From NCBI GenBank assembly GCA_905250115.1, contig CAJNOI010000017.1, positions 62,001 to 126,000 of the forward strand: a stretch of 64,000 nt of DNA, read 5' to 3'. The notes under the pieces are model-generated. The model was not told where the DNA came from, did not search any database, and was given only the letters and a program-made list of their open reading frames with translations. The stretch comes from Adineta steineri. Taxonomy: Eukaryota; Rotifera; Eurotatoria; Adinetida; Adinetidae. Positions 37,064-49,900 of the stretch are shown here, piece by piece; within the stretch, counting starts at the first letter, position 1, and each line of letters opens with the position of its first letter. The translations under genes were made by a program, and so were the position numbers.

Positions 37064-40000
37064 CTAAAATTTCTTATGAGTTAACAATGTTGAACACGCT
37101 ATATATGAGAATTGAACAAAAAAAAACAAATAACTTCTTATTACCAATTCTATCGCTAATATCAATGCGTAGAAAAACGTTGTTGCTGACGACAAAGCCA
37201 TCGTCTTCTTTGCTCATTTTGATTAACCAATAATTTTATTGTATATATATAGATGTCATCCGAATACAATAAATGATTTTATTATTAGTCTTATTTTTTT
37301 TTTCGTTCTTCGTCTTTTTTCTCAATAGTATTTGTATTGTTGCTTGTTAAAGCTCATATTCTAATCACTGTAACACTGACGGCTCATTCATATCAACAAC
37401 GCTTCATCTAATCCTTTCTTATTGCATTGAACTTGATTCGGATCGGATGCGATCGGATCAACTCGGCTCGTTTCATATCTATCCGATTCTCACTCTTGTT
37501 TCGTTCACTGAACTAACTATTACTATCTCAAATAATTCAAAATAATGTAATAGAAGAAAAAAAAAATGCGAACGAACGATTGAATGAACGAGCATGAGAC
37601 GGAAAACAGTATTGACGTAGAATAGGCGTATATAGTTAAAGACAAAAATAAAAAAAAAGATCAAGTAAGTCTTTATATCTGTTTAGGACATCATGTAATT
37701 CCTTTTACAATATATCCGCTTGTCAATTTCGAAGTAAACTAATTATTTATTATAAGAATTATCATTCACATCTTAAAGATATTCTATCATGAAAGGTAAC
37801 ATGTCAAAAGATTGACTGCTATCTATTTCATTGTTAATGATAATAGGCATTTGATCGATTGATGATATTATGTCAATGTTATTATTTAATAAATAGAAAG
37901 TATAAATTCTAAACATTAAATTCTCTCGAGATTTGCTAAGTATAGTTGGTCACTTGTGACCAATTTTTTTTATCTTATTCATTTTTGCTGACGTCAATAA
38001 ATAACGATCAACAAAAAAAAAAAAAAGAGAAAAGAACACAATGATTAATCGAATAATTGACTGTTCATTTTGTTCCGTTTGTTTTTTCTGTTGACTTTAC
38101 TGCATGTGTATGTGTGTATATGGGTATGTGTGTGTGTGTGTGTTTGTTTGTGCGTGAGTGCTCGCACGATTAGTACGAATAATGAGTGCGTAGTGAACAA
38201 GTAAAATGTTGACAATGCCATAGGCAAAAATTGCATGTTTATGATTGATTGATTGATAAATCGTATCGTGTGGACATGACGAAATCAAAAGATAGTAACA
38301 ATAGTAACCACCAAGGACAGAAAAAAAAGTTTCACAAATACAAACTATATAGTATTATATATATACAAATATACATATGTCTATACGCTCTCATTCACCC
38401 ATTCATTGATCTAGAATGGCATGAAAGTAAAACAGAAAAGTTAGACAACAGACCAATGATAGAAATTTATATAATGACATCCAAGCACCAGTAGATCATC
38501 CAACTGTTTACAAAAGCTGTGGTGTCGTTCCTGCTGTTGTTGTTGTTCTCAGATGGCACACTGTTTGTTATTGTTGTTATCATGGTTGTCACTACTGTTT
38601 CTAGGGTACGTCAATAGAATCTGGTAGCTAGAGCACTTTCGTCACATAATTAAAACACCAATCAAGACGTCATACGTCTAGAAATAGTATCCTGTCTATC
38701 ATTATAGAGTAATCTATAATGGATTCTTGTTCTTTCGTTAATAAAAACAGAGATCTAGGAACAGCATAAGAGAAAAAAATATATTCAAATATCTTCAATA
38801 GTGAACAGATGGTGACACTTCTTTTTCTTGGATTTTTCTGTTACACATACGATAATATAATGTAATCATTCACTGATTTTTATTCTAAATGATAGTTATG
38901 ATTATCTCTTGAATTTGTATATATATATATCTATAGTGATATATATTTTGTTAACCTAATGTCACAATGTCGATTCAATAATCAAAAATATCTTTAAGGA
39001 CAACAAGGCATTATTGTCACTCGACTCTAGTAGATGATGATGAGTGTACGGAATAAAAGAAAAAGGAACACACACACACACACGCATATATATATATATA
39101 TATCTATATATATATATATCTATATATATATATATCTATATACAAAGAGAAACGAGTGAATAGAAAGAAAAATAAGAGAAAAGAACAAGAAAAAAAATCA
39201 GTTCGTTTGCTTGTTGCCCTGGTTGAGCATTCGACGATGAGAAACAAAGAGAGAGAGTCGGCACATGTGGCTTGAAGGTTGTCGTGCTTGACGAGATGTC
39301 GACGATGTTAGCAGTAGTAGCGGCAGCAGAGAAAAACGAGGCTACCGGAAAATAATCATAATGGAACACACATACACACAAAGGTCTCTCCAATTCTCTT
39401 CCATAGCCTTCGCCCGATGCACGGTATACACACGCACGCATACACACGCGCATAACATCGATTGAGATATCTTGTCGTTTTTCTTCTATTTATAACGAGT
39501 TCTCTCTCTCTCTCTGTCTCACCCTAGCTGTTCTTCTCATTGCTCTATATCTTGCATCTTCTTCGTTTTCTTCTATGTGTGTGTGTGTGTGTTATTGCAA
39601 AGCAATCGTAATGTCTCTTCGAATTGACACTCACCAGGGTGGCAGTAGAATTCCTCGTCTTTCCATTCTTCTTCTTCTTCTTCTTTTTCTCCTTCGTTTT
39701 TGCTTTTTCTTCCTTATTCTATTGTCCGTCTCTTACCATCCAATTCACACGATACAAATACGAACGTGTATACACATACACCGACTTTCTTTTGTGTCGT
39801 TTTTTTTTTCTTTCAAGATACATTTACATTATGTTGATAGACGACGAACATCTGCTCTCGTATGAAATTTAATGTTTTGTAATAATAATCAAGTTAAATC
39901 AACGGCACACTATACATTGTTACACATCAAGTAGTGAGGTGCGCATAGGCGCACAGTAGGTTTGTATTGTTAATTAGCAATTATCGCTATTATTATTATT

Positions 40001-40507
40001 ATTATTATGATTATTATTATTATGATAATTTCAAGCATTTTTTTCTGCATCTATTTCTGTAAGAAGAGTATTAGTCTTTGTTATAAAACTGATGGGCATT
40101 AAAATAAGAAAAAGACATATCGACATAGTTAGAAGACAAAAAAAAAAGACTTAGGATAGAAAAAAAATGAGATGACGAAGAAATACATCAATATAATGAA
40201 CATATGTTTAATGTAAACAGGAAAAATTAGATCCTATTATTTATATATATATAAGATTTATATCAATCTATATTAATCTAAAAGCATATAATATATATAT
40301 AACCATATTGTTTAATCGAAACAATTTCTTTTTTTAATAGAAGATACTATTCATTTCTCATATTCAGATAGATTTATTAATTAGGATATTTTTTTTTCTT
40401 TCTTTATCTATCATGAACATTTTTTTATCAAAAAAAAAAGAAAATCTAAATAAGTAAATATTTTTTTTTGTTTTGATTATTTAGGATAAAACAATAAGAG
40501 ATATAAA
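37064..40507. other. Divergent intergenic region rich in microsatellites, 3.4 kb
   Basis: Lies between the minus-strand SMARCE1-like gene and the plus-strand Kv4 gene, and must hold both promoters. It includes TG, CA, TA and ATT microsatellites (38105-38160, 39068-39142, 39577-39591, 39988-40025). A perfect palindrome, TTGGTCAC-tt-GTGACCAA, lies at 37946-37963. A polypyrimidine-AG at 40470-40483 just before the Kv4 ATG could be the acceptor of a non-coding 5' exon. No coding exon is supported. Confidence 0.55.
39068..39142. repeat. CA/TA compound microsatellite with regular TC interruptions
   Basis: An (AC)n run passes directly into (TA)n that is broken by a TC about every 20 bp, making a small higher-order repeat. 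It lies within the SMARCE1/Kv4 intergenic region. Confidence 0.85.
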
Positions 40508-43500
40508 ATGGCTAGTGTAGCTGCATGGCTTCCATTTGCTCGAGCAGCAGCTATTGGTTGGGTACCATTAGCAAAAAATCCTTTACCACCACCACCATTT
40601 CGTATTCCAACAAATGGTGCATCAACAAGTAGTACTGATCGTCGTTGTGATGAAAAAATCATCATAAATGTTAGTGGTCGTCGTTTTGAATGTTGGCGTT
40701 CAACATTAGAAAAATATCCCGATTCATTATTAGGTTCAAATGAAAAAGAATTCTTTTATGATGAAGATACACACGAATATTTTTTTGATCGTGATCCTGA
40801 TGTATTTCGTGTCATATTAAATTTTTATCGTACTGGTAAATTACATTATCCAAAACATGAATGTATAGCAGCATATGATGAGGAATTAGCATTTTTTGGT
40901 ATATTACCAGATATAATCGGTGATTGTTGCTATGAAGATTATCGAGATCGTAAACGTGAAAATAATGAACGACTTATTGATGATCGTCTTCATGAAGACG
41001 AAGATAAAGCCCAACCAAAACCACAATCATTACGTGAAACAATGTGGCGTGCATTTGAAAATCCTCAAGTATCAACTATGGCATCTGTATTTTATTATGT
41101 AACGGGATTTTTTATAGCCGTTAGTGTTATTGCTAATGTTCTCGATACTGTATCATGTGGAACTGATCCTGAAACAGGTTATCCAAGATCATGTGGTGAA
41201 CGTTTTTCTCGTCAATTTTTTTGTCTTGATACAGCTTGTGTTATGATATTTACTGTTGAATATTTTCTTCGTCTATATGCTGCACCTGATCGATTGAAAT
41301 TTGTTCGATCTGTTATGGTAAGGAAGATAAAATATGAAAAGAAAAATAATAATAAATCTATTTATTTCACAATTGTTATTTCATTATAGTCTGTTATTGA
41401 TGTTGTTGCTATTATGCCGTATTATATTGGATTATTTATGCATGAAAAAGGCGAAGTTAGCGGAGCATTTGTTACTCTTCGAGTATTTCGTGTATTTCGT
41501 ATATTTAAATTTTCTCGTCATAGTCAAGGTTTAAGAGTATTAGGTTATACATTAAAAAGTTGTGCTAGTGAACTTGGTTTTCTATTATTTTCATTAACAA
41601 TGGCCATTATTATATTTGCTACTGTTATGTATTATGCTGAAAAAAGTGTTATTCATACAAAATTTACCTCTATACCAGCTGCATTTTGGTATACAATCGT
41701 TACAATGACAACACTTGGGTAAGAAACGAATGTTTGTTAAATACAAAGATAATTATAAGAATGAATAATAAGGATCCTAGGGGCATATGATCTTATTTAA
41801 AGAATATTTATAACTTACGATTAGATAGACTGGTTTTTCTAAAGGTCATAGACATATACGAATGTATTGAGTTAGAATTGATTATTTCCATCAGGTAAAT
41901 GAACAATTATAATTAAAGAAAACTCAATTTTTGCAATACTTATTAACAATGTCAAATTCTATAAAGTATAATCTTTATTGAACTGTTTATAGTTTATAAC
42001 ATCTAGTAATTTTATTAGAGAATAAATGATCCAGATCATTAACAGTACATGACTTGTTCAAAGTTAGTCTATAATTTGATTAGTAAGAAAAAATTTCAAT
42101 CGGATGTGTCTGAAGTCAGCTATCGTGACTAATCATATTTATAAATATGGAAAGGTGAAGAAGAAAAAAAAAAGAATTTAACAATGCACTATAATATTGT
42201 TAGCTGACACTTTTTGTTAGAAAATATCGTTTCTATAGATTTAGTTACACTTTGATGTAGTGTATGTTTTATTAGATTATATAGAAAAAAAAAGATTGTA
42301 TTTGCTATTGGGGTACTTTCATAATATCGTAAAGAACAATAATTCCCAAATAAGTGTAAACAAAATTGATCGTGTCTATGCCCTGGGCTAAAGCAAACGT
42401 GTGAACCCGCTAATGCAATATATATATATACGATATTTATTCTATTATCGAGAAAAATACTAAGAACAACAATACTTTTCTTTATACCAAGAATCGAGCA
42501 TATGATAAATATCAATCATTAGAATTTCATAAAAATAACATAACTAATTGTTATTTTTTTTCCTGTCATTCAATCAAATATCTCGTTTAATGTATGCAAA
42601 AAATATATATTTTTTTTTTCTCGAAAGGTTTTTTTAAGATGACAATGTATGATAAATGATTACTTAATTATAATATTCTGCTTATTTTCTTTAGATATGG
42701 TGATATAGTACCAAAAACTTGGTAAGTAAAAAATTTTATTTATGAAATTAATTTCTATAATTTATTAATTTTAGGGCGGGTAAAATTGTTGGTGGTGTAT
42801 GTAGTTTAAGTGGTGTACTGGTCATTGCTCTTCCAGTACCTGTTATTGTATCAAATTTTAGTCGAATTTATCATCAAAGTCAGAGAGCAGATAAAATGAA
42901 AGCACAAAGAAAAGCACGTCTAACACGTATACGTTTAGCACGAAATGCAACAAGTAATGCATTCGTAGCTGCTAAACGACGTCATGAACAGTATCTTAAT
43001 GATCCAGATGTTTCTGTTGATAAAAATCTTGTTAATCCATTTGAACTACAACATCATCATTTACTTCGTTGTCTAGAATTAACAACTGTATATTAAAAAT
43101 GATCTATCATTAATATATAAAATTAATCTTGTTTTTTTTGTTTTTGTAGGATCGAGAATTTATTGAAATGGGTCCAGATGTATTAATGAATAGTGGTGGT
43201 GGCGGAGCAAATACTGCTGCCGGTGGTCATTCAGCTACTGGCATGGCTCGTTTAGGCTCACCTGCGAGACATTTTATATTGAATCGTCGTAAATGGTGGT
43301 GTTGTGGAGTACGACGAAGAAAGAAAACGTCCTTCAAACACAGTATTGTAAGTTGTCTTTAAATTATATAGAAACAAACTATTAATTGAGTACATCAACG
43401 AAGGAAATGAAAAATACTATTAAATTGCATAGTAGATTTTTATAGGATAAGGAACTGTTGAATTCGAAATATTTATATTCAAGTCTGATTAGAATTCATA

Positions 43501-44553
43501 TAATTTGTAAAGGAAATTATTCTTGTTAAATCTGATAATTACTCTAGAAAAAAATCAGAATTTGTTTTTTCTCGTTTATTTTTATTGATGCATAACATAC
43601 AATATACATTTGACAGGCAATCTTGACAGTAATCTTATAGTAATTATAGTGCAATTGACTTTTACTAGTAAATAGAGTTCGCTGGACCTAAACATACATC
43701 CGAATCGATATTTATCGAATAACCTTTATCAATTTGTTAGAAATTTTACTACTAATCTCTAAGTCTTTTTAATGACAATATTTGCATGCTAAATAATTCT
43801 TTAGGAAATGTGTGTGCTTATCTACGTCTATTACATTTTTTTCCTTTTCATTTAAAAAAATAACTTCCTTTGATCTGGAAAATACGGGTCGTTGTTTTCT
43901 ATTAGTATTGACCCAAAACAGATATATATCTATTGAAAAACAGCAAATACTGATTACCAATCGAGCATAAATTGAATAGATCATATCAGTGATCCTCTCT
44001 CTCTCTTCATATATATCTTTGCTAAGATTCTAAAGCTCTAGATAAGCTTTCTCAATTGCTTTTAATTTACATAATTAATTTATACAGAAAAAAAAATATA
44101 TTAAAATGAAATTATTGAAATATTCTTATTTCAAAGGATCGCACAAATAATAATAATACTGCAACCAACGAGGAAGAACTTGATGAAGAACTCGGCGATT
44201 TTCAATTACCTCTTTCATTAACACCGCGTGCTTCAGGATCAATAGGTCATACACTTACCACCGCCAATGTGATACAACATCGACGATCAACTTCATCACA
44301 ACAAAATATTGTACTTCATTCCAATCTAAATGAATCGCCAAAATCATATGCAAATCGTTTTGATTTAAATACGACAAATGATAAAGACGAAATAAAATCA
44401 ACGAAACGTAAAACAAGTAGTTTAATGACTGTTGATGAACACGGTTCAATAAATGATCTAATAGCAACAGATGCTTCACAACAGTTAAAAATACCAACAA
44501 GTATTAGTGATATAATACATCAACAAACAACTGATGAAAAACAAATGGTATGA
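40508..44553 (+). CDS. Voltage-gated potassium channel, Shal/Kv4 family
   Basis: Six coding exons, 40508-41317, 41390-41718, 42695-42721, 42775-43087, 43150-43347 and 44137-44553, give 697 residues. The N terminus [18 protein letters not shown] is the Kv4 hallmark that binds KChIP and drives inactivation. The T1 domain follows with its Zn site ([13 protein letters not shown]...IIGDCC). S1 begins [13 protein letters not shown] and S4 is [20 protein letters not shown]. The filter TTLGYGD is split by a 976-bp intron, and the 27-nt exon 42695-42721 encodes YGDIVPKT. S6 carries [11 protein letters not shown], then [13 protein letters not shown], typical of Kv4 C termini. The channel carries A-type K current in neurons and muscle. 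The distal tail is not recognisably conserved. Confidence 0.95.
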
Positions 44554-44969
44554 CAGTGAATATGACGATGTTAGCCAATATCCCTGTGTTGCTGTTTTCT
44601 TTTCTTTTCTTTTTCTTTTTCTTTTTTTTTTTCATTTTTTGTCCTTGATTACATACCGCACATAAATATGCCATATATCTATGCACTCTAGTCACCTGTC
44701 TTGCGCGAATCCCTGTGTGTAAATAAGATATTTTTCTCTCTAAATGACAATCATTGTCTCATAAGAAAGAAAAATAAACGAGAAGTATTTCTTTCTATTT
44801 TATTTTTATGTATTTGTTGTCTTCTAAATTATTATTATTATTAATTTTTTGTTTGTGTATATGTATCTCAAATAATGAGACTCTTTTTTTTTCAAAAACA
44901 AAATTACAATACAACGAAAATAAAAAAACAACGTATTATTGGCGTATTTAAATACAAAAGAAAAAAATT
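44554..44969. other. Convergent 3' spacer, 416 bp
   Basis: 3' sides of the Kv4 (plus) and ligase (minus) genes. It contains T-rich and A-rich tracts, presumably UTRs and polyadenylation signals (AATAAA near 44771). Nothing else seen. Confidence 0.5.
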
Positions 44970-46681
44970 TTAATCAGTTTTAGGACGTTTGACATTATCT
45001 TGATTGTCATCATTTGTTGAATTTGATCGTTTTGTTTTCTTGAATATTTCTTCAAGATGAGCTAGACATTTTGTTTGTTCGTTAACTTTGTTTTCAAGAT
45101 TTATCCAATCTTTTTTTGGACGAGTAACCATTTCTTGATCTTGATTATTATCCTCATCAACGTCATCATCGAATGTGAGACCTTTGTTTTTATCTTTAGC
45201 TAATAAATTATCAGTGGTTGTTGGTGAAGCAGGTTCTTCATTCTCCATTAATTCACGTGTATCAAGTGCTTCATCTTCACCAGTAGTATCTTTATTTTCA
45301 CTTTTAGGTGGATGAGAATAAGTAGCTAAGTGTACTGAACTTGTACGAAAACATTTGGCACCAAAGGTACAAACAGGTTTCGTTGTCGTTTCTGGTTGTG
45401 TTGTTTTAGTAGGTGTTGATGATGGATGTTGAAAGTTTTTTAAATGATCAGCATTTGTTCGATAACATTTTGCTCCATATTGACATATTTTACGTGTATC
45501 TGTAGTTTTCGATGGTGATGATGTTGTTGATGGTGCATCATCATCTTCATCATCCGATGTGACAATTTTTTTATTTGTAGTTGCATCACGTGATGGAACA
45601 ACAGAAAATAATATTGAATGTTGTTTCGATAATTTAGCTGATGGAACAATTTTTTGTATTGTACTAACTGGTTTTTTTGTTTTAGCTGCTTCGAGTACAT
45701 CATTCCATGTTAAATCAGTACGAACTCGAAGAAATGTAGGAAACCGTGGATGACCATTATTAGATAATTCTTGAAATTTAAATGTAATAACAGAACCAAT
45801 TTTTGGTGGTTTTCGACGTTGATCCATCGTAAGTCCACTACCAACATCGAATCGTTTTCCATTAGGTAATTCACATTCAAGTGCACCTGTCATACCTATT
45901 AAACTTTTACTAGGCTTATGTCCAATTACATACGCTTCTAAAAATTGAAAAAAAGAATCAATTATATTTCAAATGATAATAATTGTAATTTTTCTTTACC
46001 TTCATCATAAAATGTTTTTACTTTAAGTAAAGTTGTTGAACGTTTATGTTCGTAAAGACTACCTGGTTTACGAAGCATAATACCCTCTCCACCAGCTTTA
46101 TTAACATCAGCTAAATATTGTTTCAATTGTGCTAAACCTTCACATTTTTTAATACCGACAACTGTTGCAAAACATTTATCATCATCTTGTGGAATATTTG
46201 CTTGTAACCATTTAACACGATCTTCATATTTTCCTCCTTGAGTTGGTGCATCAAAAATTAAATATGTTAAAAGTTTATAATCATCTGGTACAACTTTATT
46301 GGCTTGTTTTTTTACAATGCTAACACATTTTTGAAATAAACCACGTCCGCACCTAGACAACACAATAAATAAATAAAGACACCTTTAGAGAAAAAACAAA
46401 AAAACAATCTTACCATATTTCTCCATCAAGTGCGACTTTAGGAAGAGTAGCCTTGAAAAAATCAGGAACATGAAAAAGATTTCCTTGACGAGAGTAAAAA
46501 TTTTTTCCATTCCAATATGCTCTAAAATATATATTGACAATTACAATATAATCAATGTTTTTATTAAGAAGAAAAAAACATACCGAACACCATCGAGCTT
46601 CTCACTCATCCACCATCCAGTTGGATCAACATCTTCTGACCATGTTTCAGCAAGAAGAACTTTGCTAGCTTCACTACACAT
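44970..46681 (-). CDS. ATP-dependent DNA ligase with two PBZ zinc fingers
   Basis: Four exons, 46584-46681, 46414-46521, 46000-46352 and 44970-45937, give 508 residues. Ligase motifs run in order: I EKLDGVR (AMP lysine), III VALDGEIW, IIIa LTYLIFDAP, IV GGEGIMLRK and V TTLLKVKTF. An OB fold follows (GSVITFKFQELSNNGHPRFPTFLRVR). Then come two PBZ poly(ADP-ribose)-binding fingers: CQYGAKCYRTNADHLKNFQH and CTFGAKCFRTSSVHLATYSH. An acidic tail ends with a Lys-rich NVKRPKTD. The catalytic core is of the small bacterial/viral/kinetoplastid LigK type, not animal LIG1/3/4. The PBZ fingers suggest recruitment to PAR at DNA breaks. A motif VI-like KPPKIG lies in the OB region. Short ATG start at 46681. 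Confidence 0.85.
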
Positions 46682-46972
46682 TAGTATAATTACTTTTTGT
46701 ATATAAGAAAATGTTCAAAGTTTTTACTTTGTATAATAAAATATAAGTTAGAAGCATTGTATATATAGTTTTTTTACAGGCAACATTCATGTTCTTGCTT
46801 TTTGGTTGTGCAAGTACAACCATTAAAAAAAACAGAACACAAAAAACGCCTACACTTTGTGTAAGAAAAAAACCATATAGGACAAGAACACTTTGAAGAA
46901 TAACAAAAAAAAGTCTTTTTTTTCGCTAATCAACGAAATATGTATATGTACGATACTTAGTTTTTATTTGCA
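46682..46972. promoter_or_regulatory. Head-to-head promoter region, ligase and phosphatase genes
   Basis: Only 291 bp separate the divergent start codons of the ligase (minus) and the lipid phosphatase (plus), so both core promoters must overlap here or lie in first exons. No specific motif can be named with confidence. Confidence 0.4.
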
Positions 46973-49900
46973 ATGTTTGACGGACATCAAAATGATTATC
47001 CGTTATTATTTGTTGGCGGAACAAATTATAATAGAGGACGTACTCAACAATTACCAGGTAAATTATATATAAGAGAAATGACCATGTCATTTTGAATTAA
47101 ATTCTTATTTGTCTAACTAACATTTAATATCAATCGATTTATTATATTGTCTATAGGGAGAGATAGAGAAAAGGAGAAAAAGAAAGATAGAAGAATTGAT
47201 TTTGTTTATCATTATTGATATATTTGTCAAATCGATTGAATATGGATTTATTGGAAGACGAAGGTATGAAAACATTCATTACAATAATTATTTTTCTCAA
47301 ATATATTTTAATCATTTTTTCATAAAATCTATTCAATAGTAATACTTGAAATACATAAGTTCTCTTCACAAATATTATTAGTAAATTTCTCATAAAACTT
47401 TTATATTTATTATATTTGAAGTTTTTTAAAATATATTACAGTAATTTGATATGCAATTTATATTCATATCTTTATCCTTGAGGTATACAAGATAATGCTT
47501 TTATGTATTTAAGGTGTTGTAGTTATTCAATCTATACTACTTATAAACGCACCTACACTGTCAGGAGATAAGTATAAGTAATCATAAATTCAATGATCAA
47601 TTCCGCTATCTTATAAATTGACATATTTTATACAGAATTAGTTATTCTTTGGTATAGAAAATATCAGTTTATTGATTTAGATCGTATTTACATTTTTCAC
47701 GAACTAAATCATTAATCATAGATTTTGAGGTCTGTAGCCAAGGAAAACCTTGACATTATTTTATTGTGGCTATAATAGATGAATGACTAAATAAAAAAGT
47801 ATAAAGTTGTACATAAAATGTCAAGTTGTTCGATGAGATGAATTACAATTGTTGAAATGATAAACGTATTCAACTTGTCGTAAGGGCATTAGTTCAACAC
47901 GAAGAAATGATGAAACCCGTCATTTATACGATTTCTCCATATTATGAATCTCCTGAATGTAAGTAGATGCAAGTTTCAATTCGATTATCTTATCTTGTTT
48001 GCTATTCATTTCGAGTAGAAAAAAAAACCGAAAAGACTAGACATGATATTCTCTATTTCTGATGATTATTATAATTATTATACACCTGATATGTATTTTT
48101 GTTCAGCTACAAAAAGACGATATGTTCTTGAAAGATATCCATCGCGAAAACGAGGAACGGCAGAATATAATCCATTATATGATACATTTCAACCAATAAC
48201 ACCACCACATTTTCATTATCAAGCACAAAATAGACCTGGAAGTATATATGAAAGACCATGTACAAATTCTTATGAACATGAACAACAATTATTGACACGA
48301 GAACGAAATAATGGTGAGTAATCGATGATTTGTTTTTTATATTTCTTATCATTAAGTAAAAGAATAGAGAGAAAAAGCGAGAGATATCGAAATATATATT
48401 TCATTTTCGGTGATTGTTTCTTTCTTGGATAATTCAAAATGTCAGGTAATTTTATTTTTATATAAAATCATGATTGTTAAATATTGAATGATATACGGCT
48501 AATACTAGTCATATCAAAAGATAAACGAACGATTACCTAGCAACTAAAAAAAACAACATTTTTTCTTATCAGTTTATAAGAAAGATATGACTTTTAAAGC
48601 AAAAAAACAAAGTCATACTATTCATAACAACAATTTTGAATTAAAACAGTTCAATGACTCGTCCAGTTTTGTCTAATATAATACAAAAAATAACGAGTTA
48701 ATTACCTGCACTAATTTTTTGAGTTATCTATAGTTTAAAACAAAATGAATGTATAAGTACCCATGACATTTCTTATTTTATGTATCTTCTCATAAAAAAA
48801 TATTAACCATCTTGCAAATTACAAAACAGACGGCCATTAGCGGTTGACAACATACTTTTTTCTCGATTTACTTTGTAAATATCATAAATGAGAAGAAAAA
48901 ACAATGATTACGCACTAATAATTTACATTTCCTGAAAACAATGCAATGACAAAAAAAAAGCTTGTTGCTATTCTATTCTACGTCATTTTTTTTCAACGTC
49001 AAGCAAAATAAAACAATGATTAAAATTGCTTAAGTAGGCGTTTAAATTTTTTTCTTTGAGTGATATTTTTCTTTTTCTCTTTTGAGCATTTTAATGAAAA
49101 GCATTGCTAATATACGTGTGCTCTTCTAGAATCACCTCCGACAAGTGAAATAGGCTTTATCATGGATAAATTAGGCGGTACTACTAAACCAAATCATGAT
49201 GTGGAAAAAGGAACTCAACCAAAAAAATCTAAACGACGACATTTATTAAATCATGTATTTGATATTTTGGCAATTGCAGCAAGTATGTCAACAAATATCA
49301 TAGATAGAACTTGTTTTTTTTTAATTTTTAAATATAATTTTTTTTAATAGCATGTTTGGTATTTGCTCTTATTTATCTATTAATTAAACCCGTACAAAAA
49401 GGGTTTTTTTTGTGATGATACATCAATCCGATATCCAAATAAACCTGATACAATTCCAATGTGGCTACTTGGAGTTTATGGTGGAGTTGGTCCTGTTATT
49501 ATTGTAAGTTTTTATAAATGTAGTCCAGGATATTTTTGATAAGATATGAAAAATAACGATCGAATATTAAGATTAAATCTATTTTTTATTGAGATTTAAT
49601 TCTCGTTAATGTCAAAATAATTTAATCTTAACAAAAACTGTTATTTGAGGAAAATATTTTGTTTGCCTTGGATACCTTTGTATGTCATGTGTGTCGAACT
49701 ATGAATAATTATAAGAATTAATAAAAATCTATTTATAGTTTTGTATCGTGGAAATTTGGGTAGTTCGTCCGTTTCATTGTGGTCGTGGACCAAGTAAAAA
49801 TAGTTTAAAACAACGTCAAGTTGATTATCTTAAAACAATTTTTCAATCAATATTTCTTTTTATACTTGGCATTGCTATCTGTTTTCTTATTACTGAAGTT

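Noticed and set aside
39136..39872. Several 80-105 codon frames in the Kv4 upstream region
   Set aside because: They are made of Cys/Val, Phe/Ser or Ile/Tyr runs translated from microsatellites and polypyrimidine tracts.
42189..42515. A 108-codon minus frame with His/Cys-rich segment inside the Kv4 intron
   Set aside because: It begins in low-complexity sequence, I do not recognise it, and it has no splice or start evidence; kept only as a note.
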